Of a stretch of 5,969 nucleotides of DNA, positions 1 to 5,969 are shown one piece after another. The stretch is taken from the NCBI GenBank assembly GCA_001799195.1, contig MGSU01000279.1, positions 1 to 5,969 on the forward strand, in the 5' to 3' direction. The notes beneath the pieces were generated by a model. That model made no database searches, was not told the origin of the DNA, and worked only from the letters and a program-made list of their open reading frames with translations. The position numbers and the translations under genes were made by a program. The stretch is from Deltaproteobacteria bacterium RIFOXYA12_FULL_61_11 (lineage in GTDB: Bacteria; Bdellovibrionota_F; JAHFAK01; YA12-FULL-61-11). Each line of letters opens with the position of its first letter. The stretch's first letter is position 1.

Positions 1-734
1 CTGCCGCGGTTGCTCTTGGTCACGATGCGATCCTTATAGACGAGCGGGGGACCGTAGGACTGCTCGGTGCCGAAGCGGTGGGTCACGGTGCCCTTGGCGA
101 GGTTGATGCGGTTGACCATGCCGAAGGCGGTCAAGGCGATCAATTCGTTGCCGGCGATGCTCGGTGTACCTGAGAGCTGGTCGGACAGGTTGAGGGTCCA
201 ACGGTCGTTGTACGTTGTCAGATCGGTCAGGTGGATGGTGCCGTCGGTTTCGGCGAACACCACGGCTTTGCCGTAGGGCAGGGGGGAGGGGAGGCGGCCC
301 TTGAGGACCATGTTGATCGGACGTTCGTAAAGCAACCTACCGTCTTTGGCCGAGAAGACCAGGAGGCGGCGATCGGTGGCGAAGACCACTTTATCCTCGA
401 CCAAGGTCGCGCTGGAAGCCGTGTTGTCGGGTAGGTCCACGCGCCAGGCGACTTTACCGGCACGGAGATCGAAGCTCACGATGGCGTTGCGGGCTTCGGG
501 CGCGAAGCACTGGGTGCCGAAGTAGGCCCGGTCGCCCTCGACCACGATCGACGCCGTGATGCTGGTCGCGGGGAGCCGCACGTGGACGCGCAGCAAGGCT
601 TTGGGATTTTGGAGGGAGATCGGTACCACCCGCTGGCCCGAGGCCTCTCTGTGCTCGGCGCGCCAAGGCAGGGACTCGAGGCCAAGGACCGAGGTCCAGC
701 TTGCCAGGGCGAGGATCAGTACGAGACGCGACAT
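1..734 (-). CDS. Secreted PQQ-like beta-propeller repeat protein (N-terminal part, runs off left edge)
   Basis: Reading leftwards from an ATG at 734-732, an open frame of 244 codons continues without a stop to the window edge, so the C-terminus is missing. Residues 1-18 look like a Sec signal peptide: MSR, then a hydrophobic stretch (LVLILALA), with a plausible cleavage after VLG at 18. From about residue 55 on there are repeated beta-strand units of the PQQ-like propeller type, alternating 'VxxDxVxFxT/AxD' strands with 'xFDxxxGKxxWRV' strands. The clearest are FDLRAGKVAWRV (88-99), VFSAKDGRLLYE (126-137), a weaker unit around 168-183, and NLAKGTVTHRF (211-221), giving about four blades so far. 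The protein is therefore probably periplasmic or cell-surface, and either a scaffold of the BamB/YWTD-like kind or a quinoprotein-like enzyme. No PQQ-ligand residues can be assigned, so enzyme activity is not claimed. It is transcribed divergently from the radical SAM operon, and no functional link is shown. Confidence 0.82.
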   Translation of the reverse strand, partial: MSRLVLILALASWTSVLGLESLPWRAEHREASGQRVVPISLQNPKALLRVHVRLPATSITASIVVEGDRAYFGTQCFAPEARNAIVSFDLRAGKVAWRVDLPDNTASSATLVEDKVVFATDRRLLVFSAKDGRLLYERPINMVLKGRLPSPLPYGKAVVFAETDGTIHLTDLTTYNDRWTLNLSDQLSGTPSIAGNELIALTAFGMVNRINLAKGTVTHRFGTEQSYGPPLVYKDRIVTKSNRG

Positions 735-738
735 GGAA

Positions 739-744
739 CCCTCC
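739..744 (-). promoter_or_regulatory. Ribosome binding site of the propeller gene (GGAGGG)
   Basis: On the minus strand GGAGGG lies 4 bases before the ATG at 734. A second in-frame ATG at 746-744 overlaps this site and would add only MEGS. The good spacing of the purine-rich site favours the 734 start and leaves the signal peptide directly at the N-terminus. Confidence 0.6.
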
Positions 745-818
745 ATGCTTGACCGATTACCGTCCGGTTCCTACCACGGGGAGGGGAAAAAGACAATGCC
801 CGTTGGGAAGGTGTGCTC

Positions 819-848
819 TTGCCAAGCTCCGGTTCGATGCCGTATGGT
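819..848 (+). promoter_or_regulatory. Candidate sigma70-type promoter of the radical SAM operon
   Basis: TTGCCA (819-824, five of six bases as in TTGACA) is followed after 18 bases by TATGGT (843-848, four of six as in TATAAT). Transcription would begin near 855, leaving a leader of roughly 28 bases before the ATG at 883. It is the best pair in the intergenic region. In high-GC DNA such matches arise by chance, and the organism's sigma factor consensus is unknown. Confidence 0.35.
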
Positions 849-863
849 CGCTTGACGCGTTTC

Positions 864-876
864 CCCGGAGGCCGGG
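864..876 (+). promoter_or_regulatory. Ribosome binding site inside a small GC hairpin, upstream of gene A
   Basis: CCCGG (864-868), loop AGG, CCGGG (872-876) form a perfect 5-bp all-GC stem. The Shine-Dalgarno-like GGAGG (867-871) spans one stem arm and the loop, and lies 11 bases before the ATG at 883, which is a little far. If the hairpin forms, part of the ribosome binding site is sequestered. The repeat is visible in the sequence; a regulatory effect is inference. Confidence 0.35.
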
Positions 877-882
877 ACATCC

Positions 883-2235
883 ATGCGCTTGTTGCTGCTC
901 CTGCCCGATGGGCGCATCCATTGTTTACGCTTCGCCCGCTGGGCTATTTCCTTCCGTGAGGCGCCGCTGACCCATACCCTGCTCGCGGCTTTGGTACCCG
1001 AGGAACTCGGCTTCGAGGTCGAAGTGGCCGACGAGAGCATCGGCCCGATCCCCCTCAACCGGCCTTTCGATCTGGTCGGGATCAGCGTCATCACCGGGGC
1101 GTCCGAAAGAGCCTACGAACTGGCCGACCATTATCGCTCTCGCGGCGCCACCGTGGTCCTCGGAGGCGTGCACGTCACCCTGCGGCCGGACGAGGCCGCG
1201 GCCCATGCCGACGCCATCGTCCTCGGTTTTGCCGAGCGGACGTGGCCTGCACTGCTGCGCGACTTTGCCACCGGGAGGATGGCTCCGCGCTACCAAGACG
1301 ATCAGCCCTTGCCCGCCAAGCTCCCCAAGCCCCGCCGCGAGCTGCAACGACGGCTCGGCTATATGGCTCCGACCGTCTTCTTCGCCACCCGAGGCTGTCG
1401 CAGCCGCTGCGATTTCTGCAGCGTGCCCGCCGCGGGGCAGACTTGGCAGACCCGCCCGGTAGGCGAGGTCATCGACGAGATCCGAGCCAGCGGCGCTCGG
1501 CGCATCGTCTTCAACGATGTACACCTCAACGAGGACCCCGAGTACGCCAAGGAGCTGCTCGAGGCCCTGGTTCCCCTGCGCATCACCTGGGGCGGGTTGG
1601 CCTCGACCCGGGTGGTCCGCGACGAGGAGTTGCTGGCGCTGCTCGGGCGCAGTGGATGCAATTACCTGTTGCTGGGCTTCGAATCCCTCTCGCAGGGGTC
1701 GTTGCAGGCCATCCAGAAGGGCGCCAACAAGGTCGAGGAATACCGGGAGGTGGTCCGGCTACTCCACCAGCAGGGAATCATTCTCCAGGGCTGTTTCATC
1801 TTCGGCATCGACGAGGACGAACCCGAGGTCTTCGAACGAACGGTCGCCTTTGTCGACGAGGTGCGCATCGACATCCCCCGTTATGCGATCTACACGCCCT
1901 ACCCGGGGACGGAGGCCTTCCACCGCCTCCTGACCGAGGGTCGGCTCCTGCACCAGCGTTGGCGTTACTACGACACCCAGCACGTGGTCTTCCGACCGGC
2001 CAGGATGACTCCCGAGCAGCTCGACCAGGGGTTCCTCTGGGCCTATCGCACGACGTTCACCCTGCGTTCCATCCTGCGCCGGACCCTTGGTTCGGGCGGC
2101 CGTTTCCCGATCACCTTCATGGGCAACCTGGCTTACCGGCTCTATGTCGGCAGGTTGGAACGCGAAGCCGAACGCATTCCCTCGGAGCTCGGTCTCGTAC
2201 CTGTTCCCGAGGACAACGTCGGCCTGAGTGCATGA
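883..2235 (+). CDS. B12-binding domain radical SAM protein A (450 aa)
   Basis: First gene of the operon. Residues 1-150 form a cobalamin-binding Rossmann-like region (DLVGIS at 63-68, LGGVHVT at 93-99, HADAIVLGFAE at 108-118) without the classical DxHxxG motif, as usual in class B radical SAM enzymes. The [4Fe-4S]/SAM site is C172-x3-C176-x2-C179 within RGCRSRCDFCS. Further core signatures are GCNYLLLGFES (258-268), FIFGIDEDEPEVF (305-317) and PYPGTEAF (339-346). The C-terminal tail (about 365-450) contains RPARMTPEQL and an arginine-rich helix, a tail seen in COG1032-type enzymes. It lacks SPASM cysteine clusters. Family members reductively cleave SAM and use cobalamin for methylation, cyclisation or rearrangement at unreactive carbons; the substrate here is unknown. 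Where B and C read FFVDDN, A has VFNDVH (209-214), so it belongs to a separate subfamily. Its TGA overlaps the ATG of B (ATGA). Confidence 0.93.
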   Translation: MRLLLLLPDGRIHCLRFARWAISFREAPLTHTLLAALVPEELGFEVEVADESIGPIPLNRPFDLVGISVITGASERAYELADHYRSRGATVVLGGVHVTLRPDEAAAHADAIVLGFAERTWPALLRDFATGRMAPRYQDDQPLPAKLPKPRRELQRRLGYMAPTVFFATRGCRSRCDFCSVPAAGQTWQTRPVGEVIDEIRASGARRIVFNDVHLNEDPEYAKELLEALVPLRITWGGLASTRVVRDEELLALLGRSGCNYLLLGFESLSQGSLQAIQKGANKVEEYREVVRLLHQQGIILQGCFIFGIDEDEPEVFERTVAFVDEVRIDIPRYAIYTPYPGTEAFHRLLTEGRLLHQRWRYYDTQHVVFRPARMTPEQLDQGFLWAYRTTFTLRSILRRTLGSGGRFPITFMGNLAYRLYVGRLEREAERIPSELGLVPVPEDNVGLSA

Positions 2236-3557
2236 AGGTCCTCCTCGTCCGCCCCAACTTGGCTCCCCGCCGCTCCAGTGATGCCCTGACTCCGTTGGCC
2301 TTCGCCCTCTTGACCGGGCAGACGCCTCCCGGTGTCGAACTGGTGGTCCAGGACGAGCGCCTTGCCCCGCTCACACCCGTCACCGATGCCGATCTGGTTG
2401 CGATCTCGGTAGAGACCTATACCGCGCGTCGGGCCTACCAACTCGCGGACCGTTATCGGGCTTCGGGTATCCCGGTGGTGCTCGGCGGACCCCACCCCAC
2501 GGTAGTCCCGGAAGAAGCGGCGGGCCATGCCGATGCCGTGGTCCGGGGCGATGCCGAGAAGCTCTGGCCGCAACTCCTCGCCCAGGCCGAGGCAGGAAAC
2601 CTCCAGCCGCTCTACGAAGCTCCGCCCGGCGGGACGATGGACGGGTTGCAGTACGACCGGAGGGTGTTCGACGGTTTGCGCTATGGTCCGATCGACCTGG
2701 TCCAGTATGGCCGCGGTTGCGGGCACGTGTGCGAATTCTGCTCCATCCACGCCTGGTACGGCAAGACCAAGGCGAGACGCCCGGTGGCCGAGGTCGTGGC
2801 CGAGCTAGCACTCCTGCCGCGGCGCCACCTCTTCTTCGTCGACGACAACCTCGCCCTCGATCCGCGCTGGCTCGCCGAGCTGTGCGATGGATTGATCCCT
2901 TTGCGACGCCGCTGGTCCTGCCAGCTCAGCCTCGATGCCCTCGAGGCTCCGGAGCTGGGAGCCACGCTCGCCTCGGCCGGTTGCAGCGTGGTTATCCTCG
3001 GCTTCGAATCGCTCCGACCCGAGAACCTGTGTCAGATGGGCAAGGCCTGGAACCGCAGTGGACGGAGCTATACCGAGCTCGTGGCCGAACTCGCCGGCCA
3101 CGGTATCATGGTCTACGGTACCTTCGTCTTCGGTTACGATCACGATAGGCCCGACTGCTTCGAGGCCACCGTGGACTTCGCCGTTTCCAGTGGGTTGTTC
3201 CTGGCCAACTTCAATCCGCTTACTCCCATGCCCGGCACCGCGCTGTATCGCCGGCTGGAAGCAGAACAACGTTTGCTCTCCCCGACCTGGTGGCTGGAAC
3301 CCGGATACCGCTATGGTCAGGCCGTCTTCCGGCCGGTCGGCCTGAGTCCCGATCAGCTCACCGAGGGGTGTTTCAGGGCGAGACGGCGCTTCAACAGCCT
3401 GAGTACCATGGCGCGCCGTGCGTTCGCCAACCGGGCCAATTACTCGTCGGTCCGACAGTTCGGTCTGTTCGCCCTTGCCAACCTGGTGTCGCGGCGGGAA
3501 ATCCTGCACAAACAGGGACTTGGATTGGGCGAGGCCGAGGAGACCTCATGCGCCTGA
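2232..3557 (+). CDS. B12-binding domain radical SAM protein B (441 aa)
   Basis: Second gene. The start is the ATG overlapping the TGA of A. The same frame stays open about 330 codons further upstream, but that stretch lies within A and would leave a nonsense Arg/Pro-rich extension, so it is rejected. MKVLLVRPN begins a cobalamin-binding region (DLVAISVET at 54-62, LGGPHPT at 84-90, HADAVVRGDAE at 99-109). The cluster motif is C163-x3-C167-x2-C170 in GRGCGHVCEFCS. Then follow FFVDDNLALDP (201-211), SCQLSLD (229-235), GCSVVILGFES (250-260), FVFGYDHD (298-305) and TPMPGTALY (331-339). The tail has LTEGCFRARRRFNS and a final basic segment. Length and domain order match A and C, and it resembles C most. 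Activity is expected to be cobalamin-dependent radical chemistry on an unidentified substrate. There is no convincing ribosome binding site before it, so translation probably depends on coupling to A. Confidence 0.93.
   Translation: MKVLLVRPNLAPRRSSDALTPLAFALLTGQTPPGVELVVQDERLAPLTPVTDADLVAISVETYTARRAYQLADRYRASGIPVVLGGPHPTVVPEEAAGHADAVVRGDAEKLWPQLLAQAEAGNLQPLYEAPPGGTMDGLQYDRRVFDGLRYGPIDLVQYGRGCGHVCEFCSIHAWYGKTKARRPVAEVVAELALLPRRHLFFVDDNLALDPRWLAELCDGLIPLRRRWSCQLSLDALEAPELGATLASAGCSVVILGFESLRPENLCQMGKAWNRSGRSYTELVAELAGHGIMVYGTFVFGYDHDRPDCFEATVDFAVSSGLFLANFNPLTPMPGTALYRRLEAEQRLLSPTWWLEPGYRYGQAVFRPVGLSPDQLTEGCFRARRRFNSLSTMARRAFANRANYSSVRQFGLFALANLVSRREILHKQGLGLGEAEETSCA
3537..3542 (+). promoter_or_regulatory. 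Ribosome binding site of gene C (GAGGAG)
   Basis: GAGGAG lies 5 bases before the ATG at 3548, inside the end of gene B. It fixes the start of C against a longer in-frame reading beginning at 3290. It is the strongest ribosome binding site in the operon, so C can probably be initiated independently as well as by coupling. Confidence 0.65.
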
Positions 3558-4879
3558 CCCTCATCAAGCCCAACATCGGGCGTTTGGAACACAGCCTCTA
3601 TGTCGACGAGGGGCGTATGCAGCCCTTGCAGCTCGGCGTCTTGGCCGGCTTGTGTCCGGAGGATGTCGAGGTGCGCCTGTATGACGACCGGGTCGAGCCC
3701 ATCCCCCTCGATGAACCCACGGACCTGGTCGCCATCACGGTGGAGACCTTCACCGCGCGGAGAGCGTACGAGCTCGCCGACGACTACCGGAGCCGGGGGG
3801 TGAAGGTAATCCTCGGGGGGATGCACCCGACCCTGTTGCCCGAGGAAGCCGCCGTTCATGCCGATGCCCTGTATCTCGGGGATGCGGAAGAGCGGTTTCA
3901 CGAAGTGCTGCGGGATGCGAGGAAGGGAACGTTGGCACCGCTCTACCGGGCCTTGCCGGGGCCACCCCAGACCGGCAGTGTCCCCAGACGCGCACTCTTT
4001 CATGGTAAGGGCTACCTGCCGATTGCCCTGGCCCAGTTCAGCAGGGGATGCAAATACACCTGCGAGTTCTGCGCCATCAGCACCTACTTCGGCGCGACCC
4101 ACTTCCGGCGGCAGGTCCGCGAGTTGATTGCCGAGCTGGAAGCAGTATCCGAGAAGTTGATCTTCTTCGTGGACGACAATATCGTCGCCGATCGAGAGGC
4201 TGCCAAGGTGTTGTGCCGCGAGCTGAAACCGCTCGGCAAACGTTGGGTCAGCCAGGCCAGCATCGACATGACCGAAGACCTGGAGTTGATGGAGTTGATG
4301 GTCGAGAGCGGTTGTCTCGGCCATGTCGTGGGTTTCGAGAGCCTGGAGCCCGCCAGCCTGCGTTCCATGCGGAAGATCCCCAACCTCCGGCAGTCGAAGG
4401 GCCGGTATGCCGAACAGCTCGCCGTGATCCGTTCCTTCGGCTTGCAACTCTGGGCTGCTTTCACCCTGGGGCATGACCACGATACCGTGGACACGGTGCG
4501 CCGTACCGTGGAGTTCGCCATAGAACAGAAGTTCTGCTTCGCCGCCTTCAACCTGCTGGTGCCGTATCCCCGTACGCCCCTCTACGAGAGGTTGCGACGA
4601 GAAGGTCGGCTGCTCTACGAGGGCTGTTGGTGGCTCCATCCGGAGTACCGTTTCAACCATGCTCCCTTCCGGCCTGCCAAGATGAGTGCCGACGAGCTGA
4701 CCGAGGCGTGCTTCGAGGCCCGCAAGCGCTTCAACGGCCTCGGCAGCATCCTCTACCGCTCCCTCGATCCGGCAACTACCCTGCGCTCTCCGTATCGCTT
4801 CGCCCTCTATTGGGCTTATAACCCCTTGTTTCGGCGTGAGACCTTCCGCAAGCAAGGCATGCGCCTCGGTTTGCGGTGA
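3548..4879 (+). CDS. B12-binding domain radical SAM protein C (443 aa)
   Basis: Third gene, overlapping the end of B by 10 bases. MRLTLIKPN opens the cobalamin-binding region: DLVAITVET at 59-67, LGGMHPT at 89-95, HADALYLGDAE at 104-114. The iron-sulfur motif is C168-x3-C172-x2-C175 in SRGCKYTCEFCA. Downstream are FFVDDNIVAD (206-215), SQASIDM (235-241), GCLGHVVGFES (255-265) and LGHDHDTVDTV (307-317). It aligns almost without gaps to B over the VETxTARRAYxLADxYR block and in the tail (LTEACFEARKRFNG against LTEGCFRARRRFNS), which indicates duplication. Two differences stand out. The usual YPGTPLY reads YPRTPLY (340-346), and the FVFGYDHD block begins FTLGHDHD. Function is inferred as for its paralogues: a cobalamin-dependent radical SAM enzyme with an unknown, possibly related substrate. 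Its TGA overlaps the GTG start of the next gene. Confidence 0.93.
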   Translation: MRLTLIKPNIGRLEHSLYVDEGRMQPLQLGVLAGLCPEDVEVRLYDDRVEPIPLDEPTDLVAITVETFTARRAYELADDYRSRGVKVILGGMHPTLLPEEAAVHADALYLGDAEERFHEVLRDARKGTLAPLYRALPGPPQTGSVPRRALFHGKGYLPIALAQFSRGCKYTCEFCAISTYFGATHFRRQVRELIAELEAVSEKLIFFVDDNIVADREAAKVLCRELKPLGKRWVSQASIDMTEDLELMELMVESGCLGHVVGFESLEPASLRSMRKIPNLRQSKGRYAEQLAVIRSFGLQLWAAFTLGHDHDTVDTVRRTVEFAIEQKFCFAAFNLLVPYPRTPLYERLRREGRLLYEGCWWLHPEYRFNHAPFRPAKMSADELTEACFEARKRFNGLGSILYRSLDPATTLRSPYRFALYWAYNPLFRRETFRKQGMRLGLR

Positions 4880-5967
4880 GTGCTCCCCTGCGGGTCGAGT
4901 TGGCCCGAGCCGAGGACGAGGGAGCCCTGCGCGGGCTATTGGCGGGTTCTCCCATGCCCGGTGCTTTCCGCGTCGCCTACGAACGCGAGCCGGACTTCTT
5001 CCTCTCGGCTAGGCTGCTCGGACCCCATTGCGACGTGTTGGTGCTGCGCGCGGGTACCGAGGTCGTCGGTCTGGCCACCCGTTCGGTGCGGTTGCACTAT
5101 GTAGGTGGGGTGCCTCGACCTGTGGGATACCTCTCGGCCCTGCGCATCGCCGAGCCCTACCGTCGCGGCACCGCCCTGGCAAGGGGATACGCTTTGTTGC
5201 GGGAGTTGCACGGCGATGGCCGGGCAGAACGGTATTTCAGCACCATCGTGTCGGCCAATACCGAGGCCAGGGCTCTCTTGACGAGCGGTCGCTGCGGCTT
5301 GCCGCGCTATGTGGAGCTGGGAGAATACACGACCTCGGTGTTGCCGGTACGTCGAAAACCGAAGAGGTATAAAGGTCCGGTCGAAGTCGTTCGAGGCGGT
5401 GGTCCGGGTTGGCCTGACCCTCTCTGCGGCTTCCTCGCGACCGAGTTGCCCCTTCACGACTTGACTCCCTGTTGGACCAAGGCCGAACTGGACGGCGGGG
5501 ACGGATTGCTGCCGAGGCCCGACGACTTCGTCCTGGCCTTCCGCCGGGGCGAGTTGGTGGGGACCGCCTCGTTGTGGGACCAGACAGCCTGCAAACAGTA
5601 CCGCTTGTGTGCGTACGGTGGGATCTTGGGGGTGCTGCGTCCCGGCCTCAACGTCTTGGCAGGAGCCCTTGGTTGGCCGAGCTTACCGCCCGAAGGTTCC
5701 TTGCTCTCCCAGGCCGTAGTAGGTCATGTTGCTGTTACGGGCGATGATCCCGATATCGCGGCAGCGTTGCTCTCTGCCCTGGAACGCTTGGCGGCAGAAC
5801 GCGGGCTTCGCTTCCTCCTGTTGGGACTGATGAGCCAGGATCCGCTCCTCTTGGCGCTCCGGAGGAAGCCGCGACTGACCTACCGCAGTACGGTCTACGA
5901 GGTTCTCTGGGAGGGGGAGGGGCGGCTGGCCGGGCGTACCGTACGTCCGGAGCTGGGTCTCTTGTGA
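4876..5967 (+). CDS. Double GNAT-type N-acyltransferase-like protein (363 aa)
   Basis: Fourth gene. It starts at a GTG that overlaps the stop of C (GTGA); no ribosome binding site is obvious, so coupling is likely. The N-terminal half (about 5-158) reads as a GNAT fold. VELARAEDEGALRGLL is the first strand and helix, DVLVLRAGTEVVGLATRSV (53-71) the central strands, and YLSALRIAEPYRRGTALARGY (85-105) the acetyl-CoA motif A with RRGTALARG as a variant R-x-x-G-x-A pyrophosphate loop. STIVSANTEARALL (122-135) is the usual Asn-containing motif B. The C-terminal half (about 168-346) repeats the same logic in degenerate form: FVLAFRRGELVGTASLWD, then GDDPDIAAALLSALERLAAERGLRFLLLGL and a final YRSTVYEVLW strand, without a clear CoA loop. 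GNAT enzymes transfer acyl groups from acyl-CoA, usually to amines. The operon context suggests acylation of the product or substrate of the radical SAM enzymes. The exact substrate is unknown; the protein lacks a signal peptide and should be cytoplasmic. Confidence 0.75.
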   Translation: MSAPLRVELARAEDEGALRGLLAGSPMPGAFRVAYEREPDFFLSARLLGPHCDVLVLRAGTEVVGLATRSVRLHYVGGVPRPVGYLSALRIAEPYRRGTALARGYALLRELHGDGRAERYFSTIVSANTEARALLTSGRCGLPRYVELGEYTTSVLPVRRKPKRYKGPVEVVRGGGPGWPDPLCGFLATELPLHDLTPCWTKAELDGGDGLLPRPDDFVLAFRRGELVGTASLWDQTACKQYRLCAYGGILGVLRPGLNVLAGALGWPSLPPEGSLLSQAVVGHVAVTGDDPDIAAALLSALERLAAERGLRFLLLGLMSQDPLLLALRRKPRLTYRSTVYEVLWEGEGRLAGRTVRPELGLL

Positions 5968-5969
5968 AG
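5964..5969 (+). CDS. Possible start of a further operon gene (first two codons only)
   Basis: The last six bases read GTG AAG, with the GTG overlapping the TGA of the acyltransferase gene exactly as at the C/acyltransferase junction. A fifth coupled gene beginning Met-Lys is possible, but only two codons are visible and the match may be chance. Confidence 0.2.

Larger units (their letters stand above)
735..882. other. Divergent intergenic control region
   Basis: These 148 bases separate the propeller gene (leftward) from the radical SAM operon (rightward) and contain no convincing ORF of their own. They must hold the promoters for both directions unless transcription enters from elsewhere. 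The best rightward promoter-like pair is annotated separately. A leftward pair, TTGTCT (796-791) and TAGGAA (773-768) with 17 bases between, is only a weak match. An alternative rightward pair, TTGACC (749-754) and TACCAC (772-777), is also weak and would start inside the leader of the opposite gene. No riboswitch fold, including a cobalamin riboswitch, is recognisable; the region is too short for a canonical one. Confidence 0.6.

Noticed and set aside
818-826. CTTG-C-CAAG short palindrome as a possible operator
   Set aside because: Four-base arms are too short to separate from chance, and the site overlaps the candidate -35 element.
735-882. Cobalamin riboswitch upstream of the B12-dependent genes
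   Set aside because: The region is too short for a canonical one and no B12-box-like conserved element is recognisable.
556-970. Plus-strand small open frames across the propeller start and intergenic region (556-855 and 701-970)
   Set aside because: They run opposite the signal peptide of the propeller gene or into the start of gene A, and have no ribosome binding site or recognisable composition. A precursor-peptide role was considered, but there is no leader/core pattern.
925-1524. A 199-codon open frame antisense to gene A
   Set aside because: It lies opposite the cobalamin and radical SAM regions of gene A, has no domain features, and is explained by GC-rich codon use.
1242-2231. A 771-residue reading that would extend gene B upstream through gene A
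   Set aside because: The first 330 codons are an out-of-frame reading of gene A, rich in Arg, Pro and Gly and without domain features. The homologous N-terminus starts at the ATG at 2232.
3290-3547. In-frame N-terminal extension of gene C starting at 3290
   Set aside because: It overlaps conserved coding sequence of gene B. The GAGGAG site and the family-like N-terminus MRLTLIKPN support the start at 3548.
3440-4855. A 471-codon open frame antisense to genes B and C
   Set aside because: It mirrors strongly supported coding sequence. Its translation shows no recognisable domain, and long antisense frames are common in high-GC genes with biased codons.

Overview
The window is high-GC bacterial DNA, densely coding on both sides of one short divergent intergenic region. 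Nothing in it fixes a phylum. A secreted PQQ-like propeller protein beside cobalamin-dependent radical SAM enzymes is common in environmental Gram-negative lineages (Planctomycetota, deltaproteobacteria-like groups, some Gammaproteobacteria), but that is only an impression. No RNA genes, insertion sequences, CRISPR arrays or origins are visible.

Layout: (1) Positions 1-734, minus strand, hold the N-terminal 244 codons of an exported PQQ-like beta-propeller protein that runs off the left edge. (2) Positions 735-882 are the divergent control region, with a plausible sigma70-type promoter reading right and a small hairpin over the ribosome binding site of the first plus-strand gene. (3) Positions 883-4879 hold three consecutive, mutually homologous B12-binding-domain radical SAM proteins of 450, 441 and 443 residues, called A, B and C here. 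(4) Positions 4876-5967 encode a 363-residue protein that looks like a double GNAT acyltransferase. The four plus-strand genes overlap at every junction (4, 10 and 4 bases), so they are almost certainly one translationally coupled operon. The last bases of the window form another GTGA overlap, so the operon may continue to the right.

How the genes may work together: A, B and C each have an N-terminal cobalamin-binding Rossmann region carrying a GG-x-H-x-T signature, then a radical SAM barrel with the CxxxCxxC [4Fe-4S] motif, then a C-terminal helical tail. B and C are clearly closer to each other than to A, so this looks like one older divergence plus a later duplication. Such enzymes typically methylate, cyclise or rearrange unactivated carbons. 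With an acyltransferase as the fourth gene, the best guess is a small-molecule, lipid or cofactor tailoring pathway. The substrate cannot be read from this window, and no precursor peptide, transporter or scaffold-building enzyme is present. This operon is the candidate undescribed system.
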